A stretch of 64,000 bases of DNA, taken from contig NZ_CP043626.1 of NCBI RefSeq assembly GCF_008807415.1, positions 2,294,001 to 2,358,000 of the forward strand, read 5' to 3'. This document shows positions 39,063-48,181 of this stretch, piece after piece. The notes beneath the pieces were generated by a model. That model saw only the letters and a list, made by a program, of their open reading frames with translations. It was not told where the DNA came from and did not search any database. This stretch comes from Pseudomonas denitrificans (nom. rej.). Lineage in GTDB: Bacteria > Pseudomonadota > Gammaproteobacteria > Pseudomonadales > Pseudomonadaceae. The first letter of the stretch is position 1. Each line of letters begins with the position of its first letter. The position numbers and the translations under genes were made by a program.

Positions 39063-39409
39063 ATGGCGGCCTGTCCATCCATGTCGTCGACATCGCCAGC
39101 GGGCGGGTCGCGCAAGGGCTGGAGCTGAGCGTGGGGCGGTACGATGGCAGCGTCATCCTGCACGGCCGTATCGATGAGCGCGGGCTGCTGCCGGGACTGG
39201 AGGCGCTCTCCGAGCAGTTTGGCAGCGGGGTCTACGAGGTGCGCCTGCAAGTCGCCGATTTCTACCGGGCAGCCGGAGCTGCGCTGCCCGACACGCCCTT
39301 TCTCGACGAGCTGATCTACCGCTTCGGCATCGGCGATGCGCACCAGCACTATCACCTGCCGTTCAAACTCACCGCGTGGGGCCTTTCCTGCTTCCGTGGC
39401 GGAGCCTGA
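39059..39409 (+). CDS. 5-Hydroxyisourate hydrolase (transthyretin-like)
   Basis: 116 residues from ATG 39059 (ATGA overlap). Hydrolyses 5-hydroxyisourate to OHCU after urate oxidation. Conserved N-terminal His (SIHVVDIASG), Arg in GRIDERG and the HQHYHLPF motif are present. The C-terminal YRGS tetrapeptide of the family is here FRGG followed by Ala, an active-site-adjacent deviation. Translationally coupled to the deaminase. Confidence 0.88.
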   Translation: MNGGLSIHVVDIASGRVAQGLELSVGRYDGSVILHGRIDERGLLPGLEALSEQFGSGVYEVRLQVADFYRAAGAALPDTPFLDELIYRFGIGDAHQHYHLPFKLTAWGLSCFRGGA

Positions 39410-39427
39410 GCCACGCAACGATGCAGC

Positions 39428-39452
39428 GGGGCTTCGCCATCGGCGAAGCCCC
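39428..39452. terminator. Bidirectional stem-loop between convergent genes
   Basis: GGGGCTTCGCC, loop ATC, GGCGAAGCCCC: a perfect 11-bp stem between the purine operon and the convergent ABC ATPase gene. There is no long T-run on either side, so it may be a REP-like or weak terminator. Confidence 0.6.
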
Positions 39453-39461
39453 TACGCTCGG

Positions 39462-40235
39462 TCAGGCATGCCAGCAGCGATACCAGCCGTCCTGTTCAGT
39501 CACCTTCAGCGGTGCCTGATACAGGGCCGACAGGTGCGAGCTGGTGAGAATCTCGGCCTTTGGCCCGTCGGCCACTACCTTGCCATTGGCGATCAGCACC
39601 ACGCGCTCGATCTCCGGGATGACCTCGTCCAGATGGTGGGTGGTGATGATCATCGCGTGCTCAGGCCCGCAGAAGCGGCGCAGCAGCGTGAGCATCTGTA
39701 GGCTGGCGCCCATGTCCAGGCCGTTGGCCGGCTCGTCGAGGATCAGTGCGCGGGGCTCGTGGATCAGTGCGCGGGCCAGTAGCAGGCGGCGCTTCTGGCC
39801 GGTGGAGAGGCGCTGGAACATGCGTTCGGCATAGTCGCCCATCTCCACGGCGGCGAGCATCTCGCGGGACTTTTGGACCTGCTCCGGCGTGGGTTGCAGG
39901 TGACCATGGCTGCCGATGGCACCGAAGAAACCGGAGATCACCACATCCAGCGCCTCGGTGAACGGCGTGTAGTCTTCCTGCAGGTCCTGGGAGACGAAGC
40001 CGATGCGGCTGCGCAGGTCCCAGAGCGTGACGTTCTGCAGGCCGAACAGGTTCAGCGAGCTGTCCGGGCGATCCACCGGGTAAAGCTCGCGGCTGATCAA
40101 CTTGAGCAGAGTGCTCTTGCCGGCGCCGTTGGGGCCGAGGATGGCGACCTTCTCGCCTTCGCCGATGTGCAGGGAGAAGCTGTCGAGCACGCGGGTCTGC
40201 TGCTGGAAGGCGGTGACGTTGTTGAAGTCGATCAT
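39462..40235 (-). CDS. Stand-alone ABC transporter ATP-binding protein
   Basis: 257 residues. Walker A GPNGAGKSTLL, signature LSTGQKRR (STGQ instead of SGGQ), Walker B ALILDEPANGLD, H-loop TTHHLDEV. Resembles the ModF/YlmA-type single-domain ATPases found without permease genes. No membrane partner lies nearby, so a non-transport role is possible. Confidence 0.85.
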   Translation of the reverse strand: MIDFNNVTAFQQQTRVLDSFSLHIGEGEKVAILGPNGAGKSTLLKLISRELYPVDRPDSSLNLFGLQNVTLWDLRSRIGFVSQDLQEDYTPFTEALDVVISGFFGAIGSHGHLQPTPEQVQKSREMLAAVEMGDYAERMFQRLSTGQKRRLLLARALIHEPRALILDEPANGLDMGASLQMLTLLRRFCGPEHAMIITTHHLDEVIPEIERVVLIANGKVVADGPKAEILTSSHLSALYQAPLKVTEQDGWYRCWHA

Positions 40236-40343
40236 GCGCTTTTCGTATCAGGACTGAGGGCAGACGCTGACAGTAGGCGCGTTAGGCTTTGTACTCAAGC
40301 CTTCACTACACTTTCCACATTTCCTGCCAGCGAGTGTCACGCA

Positions 40344-40685
40344 ATGAGTGAACTGGAACCTCCCAGCCTCGATGACGATATCTGCATCCACATCTTTTCA
40401 GTCTCGGCCACCATGGTGGGTGTGTGCCTAACAGTGATCGGCATCATCCGGGTCATTCTCACCCTGCGCCGGGAGGATCTGATCATCGATGATCTGTTGG
40501 CGGTCAACACGACCTTCTACCTGGTCTCGGCGTTCACTTCCTACTGGAGCTTGCGTACTCACCACACCCTGCGTGGTCAGCGGATGATGCGGGTAGCTGA
40601 CACCGTATTCCTGATCGCCTTGGCTTTTACGGCTGTCAACGCCGGCTTCATCACTTGGGCAATAACCTCTGCGCCCATCTCCTGA
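40344..40685 (+). CDS. Small three-helix membrane protein
   Basis: 113 residues from ATG 40344. Hydrophobic helices near 17-40 (SATMVGVCLTVIGIIRVIL), 52-68 and 85-108. The short acidic N-terminus (SELEPPSLDDDICI) faces the cytosol by the positive-inside rule. The family is not recognised. It is transcribed divergently from the ABC ATPase gene. Confidence 0.75.
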   Translation: MSELEPPSLDDDICIHIFSVSATMVGVCLTVIGIIRVILTLRREDLIIDDLLAVNTTFYLVSAFTSYWSLRTHHTLRGQRMMRVADTVFLIALAFTAVNAGFITWAITSAPIS

Positions 40686-40769
40686 TCCGTTGCACTGCAT
40701 TCAAGCCACCGGACGGCAACTGCTCCAACGTCCCGTCCAGAGAGATGAACAGCGAGTGATCTGTCCCAG

Positions 40770-41802
40770 ACTGAGTGGAAACTGACTTAAGGTGGATAAT
40801 GTCCACCGCAAGGAGTGTTCATGCCTCCAGACCAGACGACGTTTCCCCGAATCCGTCAAACGCGAAGCGCTAGACCAAGTGCTTGCCGGTACGCCGCTTC
40901 GTCACGTAGCCGACACGTTGGCCATCGCTGAAAGCCTGCTGGGCAAATGGAAGCGCCAATATGAACAGCAAGGTGACGATGCTTTTCCAGGCAACGGCAA
41001 GCAGCGCGGCGAGAGCTCGGAGCTTCGTCGCCTACGCCAGCAGTTGGCGCAGGCCACCGTGGAGCGTGATACATAAAAAAGCGCTCGCCATCTTCTCGCA
41101 GCGGACGATGTGAAGTTTCGCGCCATCGAGGCGTTGGCAGGTCGCTATCCCGTAGCACCGATGCGCCGGTTGCTGCAGGTATCACGCAGCGGTTTCTATG
41201 CCCGGCAGCACCGACCTCCCTCGGAGAGAGATGGCGAATTGGCGTCTGGGCAAGGATATCCGCACCATCCATGACGGTTAATGGGATCTATGGTCATCGC
41301 CGCATCAGGGCTGAGCTGACGGCCATGGGGCAAGCGTGTGGACGGCCCCGAGTCGCTCGACTGACTCGCGAAGCGGCCTGCGTGTTCGTTCGCGAAAACG
41401 TTGGCGGCTGGAATCCGGCTGTCGCCACGATCTGCCGATTGCACCGGATCATCTAGATCGCCAGTTCGCCAGGACCACGCCAACCGGCATTGGGTTTCGG
41501 ACATGCCCCACGCACGGACGGCCCAAGTCTGGTTGTATCTGGCCGTCGTGCTTGATCTCTATTCGCGCGCCGTTGTCGATTGGGCGGTGCAGCAGGCCCT
41601 AGTGCACGCCGCGCTAGAGATAGCTGTGGCACGCCGACAGCCACAAGCAGAGATGCTGTTGCACTCGGGTCGCGGCAGCCAGTACTGCACCTACGGGTAC
41701 CAGGCCTTGCTTCGACGACATCGCATCGCGCCCAGCTACTCGCAGCGAGAAAACTGTTGGGATACTCAGTTCACTGTCCTCCTGAACGTCAGCCCAATCT
41801 AA
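40770..41802 (+). mobile_element. Degenerate IS3-family insertion sequence
   Basis: OrfA is readable from 40792 to about 41076 (TRRRFPESVKREALDQVLAG, helix-turn-helix and leucine zipper). A stop (ACA TAA) overlaps the A-rich spot where IS3 elements frameshift. OrfB fragments follow in several frames: SGFYARQHRPPSERDGEL, NGIYGHRRIRAEL, WLYLAVVLDLYSRAVVDWA and LLRRHRIAPSYSQRENCWD. The match stops after CWD near 41762, so the right end is missing and there is no right terminal repeat. It is a dead element at the left edge of the island. Confidence 0.88.
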
Positions 41803-42503
41803 CTCGTGCTGGGATTGGCTTGCTGGATTGCCTCCGCATTGACCTGTCGATTGGCTGCTGAGGTTTCCTGGCATTGCTAGGCCTGCCGTCAGTGGCCGGA
41901 TAGGAACCTTGTTTTGCACCCTGAATGGCCTGTCCTACCCGTGGGATAGCGATGCGCCCTCTACACAGGAGGATTTCGCATGCCTGCGCTAATGACGAAT
42001 AACCCTTATTTAAATAAAACACTAAGCACAGCGCGTCTTAATACTTAAAAAACATCATAGCCTCCAGCATAAACGCCACGACCTAACGTAATCAGCCATG
42101 GCGTTTATTCCGAATCGCAGACCCACTCATCTATCAAGGGTGTTCTCTAAATTAGCGTCTCGCTCGTCAATCTTAACAAGAACCCGCTCAAATCACTTTC
42201 TCCTCCACCCAGCCTGCACAATGCCTCAGAGAAGATGATTCTGGGAGTTCGCCACCAACAACAAGCCTATAAATTGTTGACTTGGTTAGGTCTATGAGTT
42301 CCAAGGATTCTCGAAGTCGCATCGTCCTCATAAGCGGGCTCCTATTCTTCGCTCAAAGGATTGGCGGGTTCGTTAGCAAATCACCGCCAGACTTTACAAC
42401 ACGGAAGCCTCTAGAGTGCTCCCGGGCCGGCCACCTAGCGCCTCCCCACCCCCGCCCCCAGAAAGAATTGCTCTAGATCAATTCTTTCTGGGATCGTACC
42501 AAA
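41803..42503. other. AT-richer gene-free stretch at island left end
   Basis: 700 bp with lower GC than the flanks and no supported gene. It contains two inverted repeats: ATAAACGCC (42069-42077) with GGCGTTTAT (42100-42108), and the 14-bp pair at 42457-42492 listed separately. It could hold a promoter, an old attachment site or replication/transfer sequences; nothing recognisable was identified. Confidence 0.5.
42457..42492. promoter_or_regulatory. Perfect 14-bp inverted repeat before the DUF3987 gene
   Basis: CCCAGAAAGAATTG (42457-42470), 8-bp spacer, CAATTCTTTCTGGG (42479-42492), ending 11 bp before the start codon at 42504. An mRNA with this hairpin would hide or flank the start region, and as DNA it is a good operator. 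Confidence 0.65.
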
Positions 42504-44261
42504 TTGCATGAAACTTACGACCCGACTTTGACGTGGTCTGCTACTTTCGCTAGCTCTAGCGGAAATAGCGGAATCATCAATGTGAGCCAGATTTTCGATG
42601 CGCGGTTTGAAGACACTGACCCCGCAGACCCGAGAATGCAAGATGGGTGGCCGTGCTATCGGGAGCACAGCCTTTTTGAAGGGGCAGTGGAGGAGTCATC
42701 TCGCCAATTAGAGGTATCGCGAGAGATGAGTATGATGTGTGCATTCGGCGCTATGGCTACGGCCTGCCAACGGCATGTAGATGTGCAGATGCCTCCGGGG
42801 AACAAGTCGACCACCTCTTTAATGCTGTTAACCATCGCCGAGTCGGGTGAGCGCAAGACCACCACGCAAAATTATTTTTTTGAGTCAATCTCAGCAGTAA
42901 ACCAAGAGGCCATAGACGCTCACGACGCAGCTCTGCGTGAGCACCGCATAAAGCAAGAAATCTGGAGCACTCAAAAGCAGTACTTTGAGCGCTCGTGGGG
43001 AAAGCTGGCCAGCTCAGGAGGTAAGGGGGAAGCAGATGCCGCGCTCCAAGAGCTTGAAGACCACCTAAGGAACAAGCCTGAGCCTAATCGCTCAGAAAAG
43101 TTCCTCTATGAGGACACAACACCGCAAGCGCTGGTGCAATATCTTTACGAAAACTCAGCACACGGCTGCCTACTTACCAGCGAAGCCAATAGTATTTTTA
43201 ACGGAAAGATCGTCAACGAACTCGACAAGTTAAATACTCTTTGGGATGGAGGAAGCCTGATAGTAGATCGTCTTTCTAGAGCCCCGATCACCCTTAAGAA
43301 CGCCCGACTCACGATGTCGCTGATGGCACAACCCAGCGTAATATCAAACTTTATGGGCCGTCGCGGAGAAGAAGCGCGCGGGACAGGATTTCTCGCTCGT
43401 TTTTTGATTTCAAAACCTAAGCCCATGGCTGGAGAGCGCTCTAGCTTGGCAGGAGAAAGGGGAAACCCACGAAAGACCCTATTTAATGAAAGAGTTAGAA
43501 ATCTATTAGAAGCCCCCTCCCCCAAAGCACGACAAGTATTAACATTCTCTGAACCAGCAAAGAGCCTATGGTTTAAAATTAACGAGAATCTCGAGAAGCA
43601 AATGCAAGATGGCGGCTGGTACCGCTACATGAGAGACCACGCATCCAAGCTATTGGAAAACACCAGTCGGCTAGCGGCAATTATCCATGCATTTGAGCGC
43701 ACATCTGAAGACAACTCAGAAATAGATCTTTTCACTTTAAAATTCAGCTGGAAATTCGCCCAGGCCTGCTCTAGACATTTCAAGAGCAATCTCGCTAGCG
43801 ACCCACAAATTGTTACAGACACCTGCGAGCTTGCAAGCTTCTTAATTCAGGAGTGCTATAAGGATATTCGAAACAAAGAGATCCTTGAAGATGGCCTGCA
43901 CAAGCGGAACAAACGAGGGCTCGAGAGAAGCCTTCCAGCCCATTTGAGAGATGGAATGAGAGCCACGGTAACTCTTACCAAGATAAAGCAGTACGGCCCG
44001 AACAGACTTCGGGGACGAGCCAACGCGGAACGGCTACTCGCATCCATCGAAATTCTCACCAGGCTCGGCCATCTTGCCAAGAACGGATCCCAATATAGCT
44101 TCAGGGAGTCAATCATAAATAATGGCGAACCAGAACTGAGAAACGGCGAAAGCATTACAATAAATGTTCTCCCGCTATTCAGCGACCAAGAACTCTATAA
44201 ACCTGAACATCCCATCCGCCATTTAGCAGAAAAGCGCTACTGCATTAGGCTACCAATCTGA
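42504..44261 (+). CDS. DUF3987 (YfjI-like) mobile-element protein
   Basis: 585 residues. Matches the DUF3987 pattern found in prophages and islands: a Walker-A-like segment in LLTIAESGERKTTTQNYFF, then a C-terminal region with LLTSEANSIFNGKIVNELDK and GGSLIVDRLSR. Related proteins are tied to primase/helicase modules, but biochemical function is not established. Codon use is poorer in G/C than in the flanking chromosome, a sign of transfer. No strong RBS precedes ATG 42504, so the start is uncertain. Confidence 0.8.
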   Translation: MHETYDPTLTWSATFASSSGNSGIINVSQIFDARFEDTDPADPRMQDGWPCYREHSLFEGAVEESSRQLEVSREMSMMCAFGAMATACQRHVDVQMPPGNKSTTSLMLLTIAESGERKTTTQNYFFESISAVNQEAIDAHDAALREHRIKQEIWSTQKQYFERSWGKLASSGGKGEADAALQELEDHLRNKPEPNRSEKFLYEDTTPQALVQYLYENSAHGCLLTSEANSIFNGKIVNELDKLNTLWDGGSLIVDRLSRAPITLKNARLTMSLMAQPSVISNFMGRRGEEARGTGFLARFLISKPKPMAGERSSLAGERGNPRKTLFNERVRNLLEAPSPKARQVLTFSEPAKSLWFKINENLEKQMQDGGWYRYMRDHASKLLENTSRLAAIIHAFERTSEDNSEIDLFTLKFSWKFAQACSRHFKSNLASDPQIVTDTCELASFLIQECYKDIRNKEILEDGLHKRNKRGLERSLPAHLRDGMRATVTLTKIKQYGPNRLRGRANAERLLASIEILTRLGHLAKNGSQYSFRESIINNGEPELRNGESITINVLPLFSDQELYKPEHPIRHLAEKRYCIRLPI

Positions 44262-44360
44262 ATTAGCTGAGCAATTGCGGGCTTCCATTGAAGCCCGCGA
44301 CAGCAGACTCGCCATTGCGCAAGTGACACATATAAATTCTGGCGCGAATTTCTATAGTAG

Positions 44361-44570
44361 CTAATCATGTAAACCTTCGACGAAAGAATCTCGGCGGCTT
44401 GCCTTTTCGATAGCTGTCATGCAATTGCTGCAGCTAACCCCACTCAGAAGCGCAACCACACCTCCAACGCCAAGTGCCGAGTCTCCTAGGCCAAAATAGC
44501 TAGGAACCTCTAATCCGAGTGCTGCATTCAGCCACTGGGGAAAAAGCACAAAAGTAACAAAAGCAAGCAA
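44361..44570 (-). CDS. Possible small membrane protein
   Basis: 69 residues from TTG 44570, which follows a good RBS (AGGAGG, 8-9 nt upstream). Two hydrophobic stretches (LAFVTFVLFPQWLNAALGL and GVGGVVALLSGVSC) and a CSNC pair. No family recognised. It lies next to the degenerate phoX remnant, so it could also be accidental. Confidence 0.4.
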   Translation of the reverse strand: MLAFVTFVLFPQWLNAALGLEVPSYFGLGDSALGVGGVVALLSGVSCSNCMTAIEKASRRDSFVEGLHD

Positions 44571-44619
44571 TCCGCCCCCCTCCTATCTGCATTGCATATG
44601 CGCCCTCCTGCTGCGTTGC

Positions 44620-44865
44620 GTTACCAGCGCCAGACATTTTCCTGCTGGCCAACGGGGACCAGAGCGCAAGCACGCCGGAAACCTGATCAGAACCACCAAC
44701 GTTGACATCGTCATCTCGTCGGACAACCTGTGCGTCAATACTGCAGGCCGCCAGTAGGTAAACGACGACATGCCGGCGACTCTGGCGATGGGTTGCAACC
44801 AACTGCTCTAGGGCGCTCCGCGCAGCCGCGAGGTACACCGTTTCCTTGTCGGACCGCGCAGAATC
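44620..44865 (+). pseudogene. Remnant of a PhoX-family gene
   Basis: The DNA aligns with 20155-20410 of the intact phoX in this window. Translated pieces read NDDMPATLAMGCNQLL-stop-GAPRSREVHRFLVGP against DDDVPAMQAMGCNQLLCADPHSREVRRFLVGP, and VDIVISSDNLCVNTAGRQ against GDIFSSPDGLYFDTAGRL. It contains stops and at least one 1-base deletion, and both ends are missing. It is a decayed fragment of a phoX paralogue stranded in the island. Confidence 0.85.
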
Positions 44866-44950
44866 GAAAGCCATTTCAAGCAACGATCTCACTCAAAAAA
44901 ATCTCAGTCCTATATCACTGCAATGACATACCAACAGGAGAGTCTGCGAC

Positions 44951-45310
44951 ATGTCATTGCACTGCCCTAGCTGTCACTCGCACAGGATCGAATCTGCAAA
45001 ACCCATCATGAAGGCCGGCATCATTGTCGGAACTCTCTGTGGTGCAGCCCGCGGTGCTTTGGCCGCGTTGGCAGGAAATCGAACAAGCATGGCCGGTCCA
45101 GTTGCCACGCCCTTAACCCTCTCCGTCAGCTCTCTATCTGCGGTCATTCTCCGAGGCTTGACTGGCGCCATCAGTGGTTGCGCACTCGGCGCGCAACTCG
45201 GTGAGCAAATCGACCGTCACTCGCCCACCGACCATATCTGCTTGAGCTGCGGCACTCGCTTCAACCTTTCGGCCAAATCGGTCTCCATCACCTCCACACA
45301 CTTCAAATAA
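44951..45310 (+). CDS. Zinc-ribbon / glycine-zipper small protein
   Basis: 119 residues after RBS AGGAGA. An N-terminal CPxC (HCPSCHS) and C-terminal CLSCGTRF form one split zinc ribbon, around a hydrophobic Gly/Ala-rich core (GIIVGTLCGAARGALAALAG, LTGAISGCALGAQLGEQID). Family unnamed; the type is seen in mobile elements. Membrane association is possible. Confidence 0.65.
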   Translation: MSLHCPSCHSHRIESAKPIMKAGIIVGTLCGAARGALAALAGNRTSMAGPVATPLTLSVSSLSAVILRGLTGAISGCALGAQLGEQIDRHSPTDHICLSCGTRFNLSAKSVSITSTHFK

Positions 45311-45375
45311 ACATCTCGCCGGTGCTGCGTGCGACGCAGCGCTTTATGCCGGCTAATGCTCAAAGGAATTTCATC

Positions 45376-46344
45376 ATGGCTCATCTCATAGAAAGCATGG
45401 CTTACGTTGGCGAAGCTCCCTGGCACGGCCTGGGTAGTCGTCTATCGCAGCGACAACCTCTTGAAGTCTGGCAACGTGAAGCCGGCATGGACTGGCAAAT
45501 CCAGGAAAGCCCAGTCCACTTTAAATCAGACGCCGCTGGCCACCTCGGCAGCATCCACTCCTTCCCCGAGCAGAAAGTGCTCTACCGCTCCGACACCAAG
45601 GCTCCCCTTTCCGTCGTCTCTCAACGCTACCAAGTCGTGCAACCGCGGGAGGTGTTGGAGTTCTACCGAGACCTCACCCAGGTCTCCGGTTACGAGCTTG
45701 AAACCGCCGGCGTGCTCAAAGGCGGCCGCAAGTTTTGGGCACTTGCTCGCACCGGGCAGAACACCTCGCTGAAGGGTAACGACCTGGTCAACGGTTATCT
45801 GCTCCTGGCCACGTCCTGCGACGGGACTTTGGCCACGACAGCTACTCCGACAACCGTACGGGTCGTGTGCAACAACACCCTCACCATCGCCGTTGACGGC
45901 GCCACCCGAGCGATCAAGGTTCCGCATAGCACTCGCTTTGACGCTCAAGCAGTGAAGAAGCAACTCGGCATCGCCGTCTCGCAGTGGGATGAGTTCATGT
46001 ACCGCATGCGCATCCTGGCCGACATCAAGGTGCACCCGCGAGAAGCGACGAGCTTTTTCATGAACGTCATGTGCGGCGTGAGAGCGAACCAGGAGATACC
46101 CGACAAGCTCGTTAACGAGCGCGCACTACGCAAGGTACACGAACTGTATGAGGGTGCCGGGCGCGGTTCGCATCTGGAAGCAGCTAAGGGAACCGCGTGG
46201 GGACTGCTAAATGCAGTCACCGAGTTTGTGGATCACGAACGGCGCGCGCGCAGCAATGAATACCGCATGGACTCGGCGTGGTTTGGCCAGGGAGCAGTGA
46301 TCAAGCAGGAGGCGTTAAATGCTGCCCTGGCTCTAGCTGCGTAG
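45376..46344 (+). CDS. DUF932 phage/plasmid-like protein
   Basis: 322 residues from ATG 45376 with RBS AAAGGAA. N-terminal EAPWHGLGSRL and central YQVVQPREVLEFYRDL mark the DUF932 / phage-plasmid-like TIGR03299 family. Such proteins are common beside recombination exonucleases in plasmids and integrative elements; their exact role is not known. An upstream ATG at 45322 is open but lacks a good RBS. Confidence 0.88.
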   Translation: MAHLIESMAYVGEAPWHGLGSRLSQRQPLEVWQREAGMDWQIQESPVHFKSDAAGHLGSIHSFPEQKVLYRSDTKAPLSVVSQRYQVVQPREVLEFYRDLTQVSGYELETAGVLKGGRKFWALARTGQNTSLKGNDLVNGYLLLATSCDGTLATTATPTTVRVVCNNTLTIAVDGATRAIKVPHSTRFDAQAVKKQLGIAVSQWDEFMYRMRILADIKVHPREATSFFMNVMCGVRANQEIPDKLVNERALRKVHELYEGAGRGSHLEAAKGTAWGLLNAVTEFVDHERRARSNEYRMDSAWFGQGAVIKQEALNAALALAA

Positions 46345-46394
46345 CTCGCGCCAGGCATCCACTGCGCCTATGAGGGAGCCAAACGACATGGACG

Positions 46395-46625
46395 TCACAG
46401 GTTCTCAAACAACAGGGACATCGAAATACCCAGTGCATCAGCCAACACCTTAATAGCATCAAGGCTAGGATTTGCTCCGCCGGTTTCTATGCGGGACATG
46501 TACGTCCGGGCAAATCCACATCTCTCCGCAAACTCTTCCTGCGTTACCCCACTAGCCAGCCGCAACTCCCGGACTCGGGAGCCGAAGCGTATGCGGAGGG
46601 CTGGATGCTGGGAGGGATGCGTCAT
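46395..46625 (-). CDS. XRE-family small repressor
   Basis: 76 residues, taking ATG 46625 (TTG 46631 is also possible). Nearly the whole protein is an HTH_XRE domain (RVRELRLASGVTQEEFAE, RCGFARTYMSRIETGGANPSL). It is divergent from the gene at 46821, with direct repeats between. It probably controls itself and the island genes to its right. Confidence 0.85.
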   Translation of the reverse strand: MTHPSQHPALRIRFGSRVRELRLASGVTQEEFAERCGFARTYMSRIETGGANPSLDAIKVLADALGISMSLLFENL

Positions 46626-46639
46626 TCCCAAATCGTTGA

Positions 46640-46674
46640 TTAATGTGATCTAATCGTGAACACACTAATCGTGA
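46640..46674. promoter_or_regulatory. Direct repeats, candidate XRE operator
   Basis: CTAATCGTGA occurs at 46650-46659 and again at 46665-46674, a 15-bp period, with a related TTAATGTGA at 46640-46648, all just upstream of the divergent XRE gene start. Confidence 0.6.
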
Positions 46675-46820
46675 CATTGAACAGTTTTCTCATTCCAAAG
46701 CCACAGCAGCCCGCACTTGGGAGCATGTCATGCAAGACACGAATTCCTCTTAAGAGACGTTGGCGAACTCGCATCTACCTAAAGCACCACCCAGCAAGGA
46801 AAAATCAGAGAGAGAATCCC

Positions 46821-47483
46821 ATGAGAATCGCAGTACTCGTAGCCTTGCTCTTGGCTACCGCAGCAACGGTCACTCAGGCAGCTGACAACGTCATGCCCTG
46901 CTCGAAACCGTGGGACCTGAAAGGCTCGCCATTTGGGGGGCTATTCACTGCCGCTGAGGGACCGGCCAGCACGTGCTTACCGCTCGATGCTCCTAAAGTC
47001 GCTCGCCTCGTCATGCCTAATGGCGAAGTACGGTCCGTCTCAGGCTACAAACCGGTCACCTGCGGTGAGGATGGAATCTGTGCCCTAGGCAAGGATTTCT
47101 ACGGCAGTGCGCCCAAAGGAAACTATGTCGTCGCGGCAGGTTGGTACATGGGAGTCGACACGGCCGGCAACCCGGTTTCCTATGCCAATGGCACGGGCCC
47201 TGGATTCAACGGCAAACGTCAGACTGCCAATCCCCTGGGAAAACGTGAGCCCGGTGAGAACTTCCACGCGGTCTGTCCTTTTACCGACAGCGAGTACTGC
47301 ACTGTCGATACGGCTATCGGGCTTATCACTGTGAAGCTGGCCAACCTGCCAACTATCGGTATCCCAGCGCTCAATGAACCCGACGTTACCGCCAAAGGCG
47401 GGAACTGCGACTCCCTGCCGATGTGCTACGACAAGAGCGGAAAACAGATCGGCGTAAATGCCGACATGCTTCCTAAAAAATAA
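46821..47483 (+). CDS. Exported cysteine-rich protein of unknown function
   Basis: 220 residues from ATG 46821 (RBS AGAGAGAA). A clean signal peptide (RIAVLVALLLATAATVTQA-AD) and eight cysteines suggest a disulfide-bonded periplasmic protein. No known domain was recognised. The open frame continues upstream to 46656 but that part runs through the operator region. Confidence 0.72.
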   Translation: MRIAVLVALLLATAATVTQAADNVMPCSKPWDLKGSPFGGLFTAAEGPASTCLPLDAPKVARLVMPNGEVRSVSGYKPVTCGEDGICALGKDFYGSAPKGNYVVAAGWYMGVDTAGNPVSYANGTGPGFNGKRQTANPLGKREPGENFHAVCPFTDSEYCTVDTAIGLITVKLANLPTIGIPALNEPDVTAKGGNCDSLPMCYDKSGKQIGVNADMLPKK

Positions 47484-47553
47484 CCCCCTAAATCCCCCAA
47501 AGCACTGTGGAAGCCAACTTCTGCAGCGAGCTCGCTCACCCTAAGGAAATGTC

Positions 47554-48147
47554 ATGAGCACCAGTTTTGATAACGCCCAATCCAACGGCATCGATCCGGC
47601 CGGCAATCAATGGCACTACGAGCAAAACGGAGAACGCAAAGGCGGCTTCGATCAGCAGCAGATCATCGACTTGATCCGCAGTGGAACGCTGACCTACGGC
47701 TCAATGGTCTGGAAGAAAGGCATGTCAGCTTGGGCCAAGATCGAGCAGACCGAGCTGCGCCCGCACCTGGAGGAGTTTGGTCCGCCGCCCCTCACGGGTT
47801 CCGGTGTGAGCAACAAGATTGTCTGGCTGCTCGCCTTCGCTCCGATTATTGGCTACATCCTGGAGTCCTTCGTCGCCGGTCTGTTCGGTGCAAATGAAGC
47901 TCAGTGGGAGCGAGCCATGTCGGAGAACCGCTATTGGTACGTCACCCTGGCATTGAACATCGGTTTGTCGGTGCTCGACTCCAAGCGCCTCAAGCAAGCG
48001 GGTCATGATGTCAGCCGATTCAAAGGCTGGGTCTTCGTGGTTCCGGTTTACCTGTATCAGCGTTCCAAGCTGCTGAACCAGAACCTCGCCTACTTCATCA
48101 CCTGGATCGTTTGCTTCTTCATCAGCATCGGTGCTCACCAGGGCTAA
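47554..48147 (+). CDS. GYF_2 (DUF4339) domain membrane protein
   Basis: 197 residues. N-terminal GYF_2-like domain (WHYEQNGERKGGF, then LIRSGTLTYGSMVWKKGM, residues about 20-75), followed by transmembrane helices (KIVWLLAFAPIIGYILESF, WYVTLALNIGLSV and the C-terminal AYFITWIVCFFISIG). Function unknown. Ends before a strong terminator. Confidence 0.75.
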   Translation: MSTSFDNAQSNGIDPAGNQWHYEQNGERKGGFDQQQIIDLIRSGTLTYGSMVWKKGMSAWAKIEQTELRPHLEEFGPPPLTGSGVSNKIVWLLAFAPIIGYILESFVAGLFGANEAQWERAMSENRYWYVTLALNIGLSVLDSKRLKQAGHDVSRFKGWVFVVPVYLYQRSKLLNQNLAYFITWIVCFFISIGAHQG

Positions 48148-48181
48148 GCGCCCTAGCGCACTAAGCCCAAATCCCTTGCAC

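Noticed and set aside
40740..42503. Integration site or tRNA at the island left edge
   Set aside because: No tRNA-like cloverleaf or direct repeat with the right edge was found by eye.
44500..44892. 130-codon minus-strand frame
   Set aside because: Overlaps the phoX remnant, which explains its coding-like composition; no domain.
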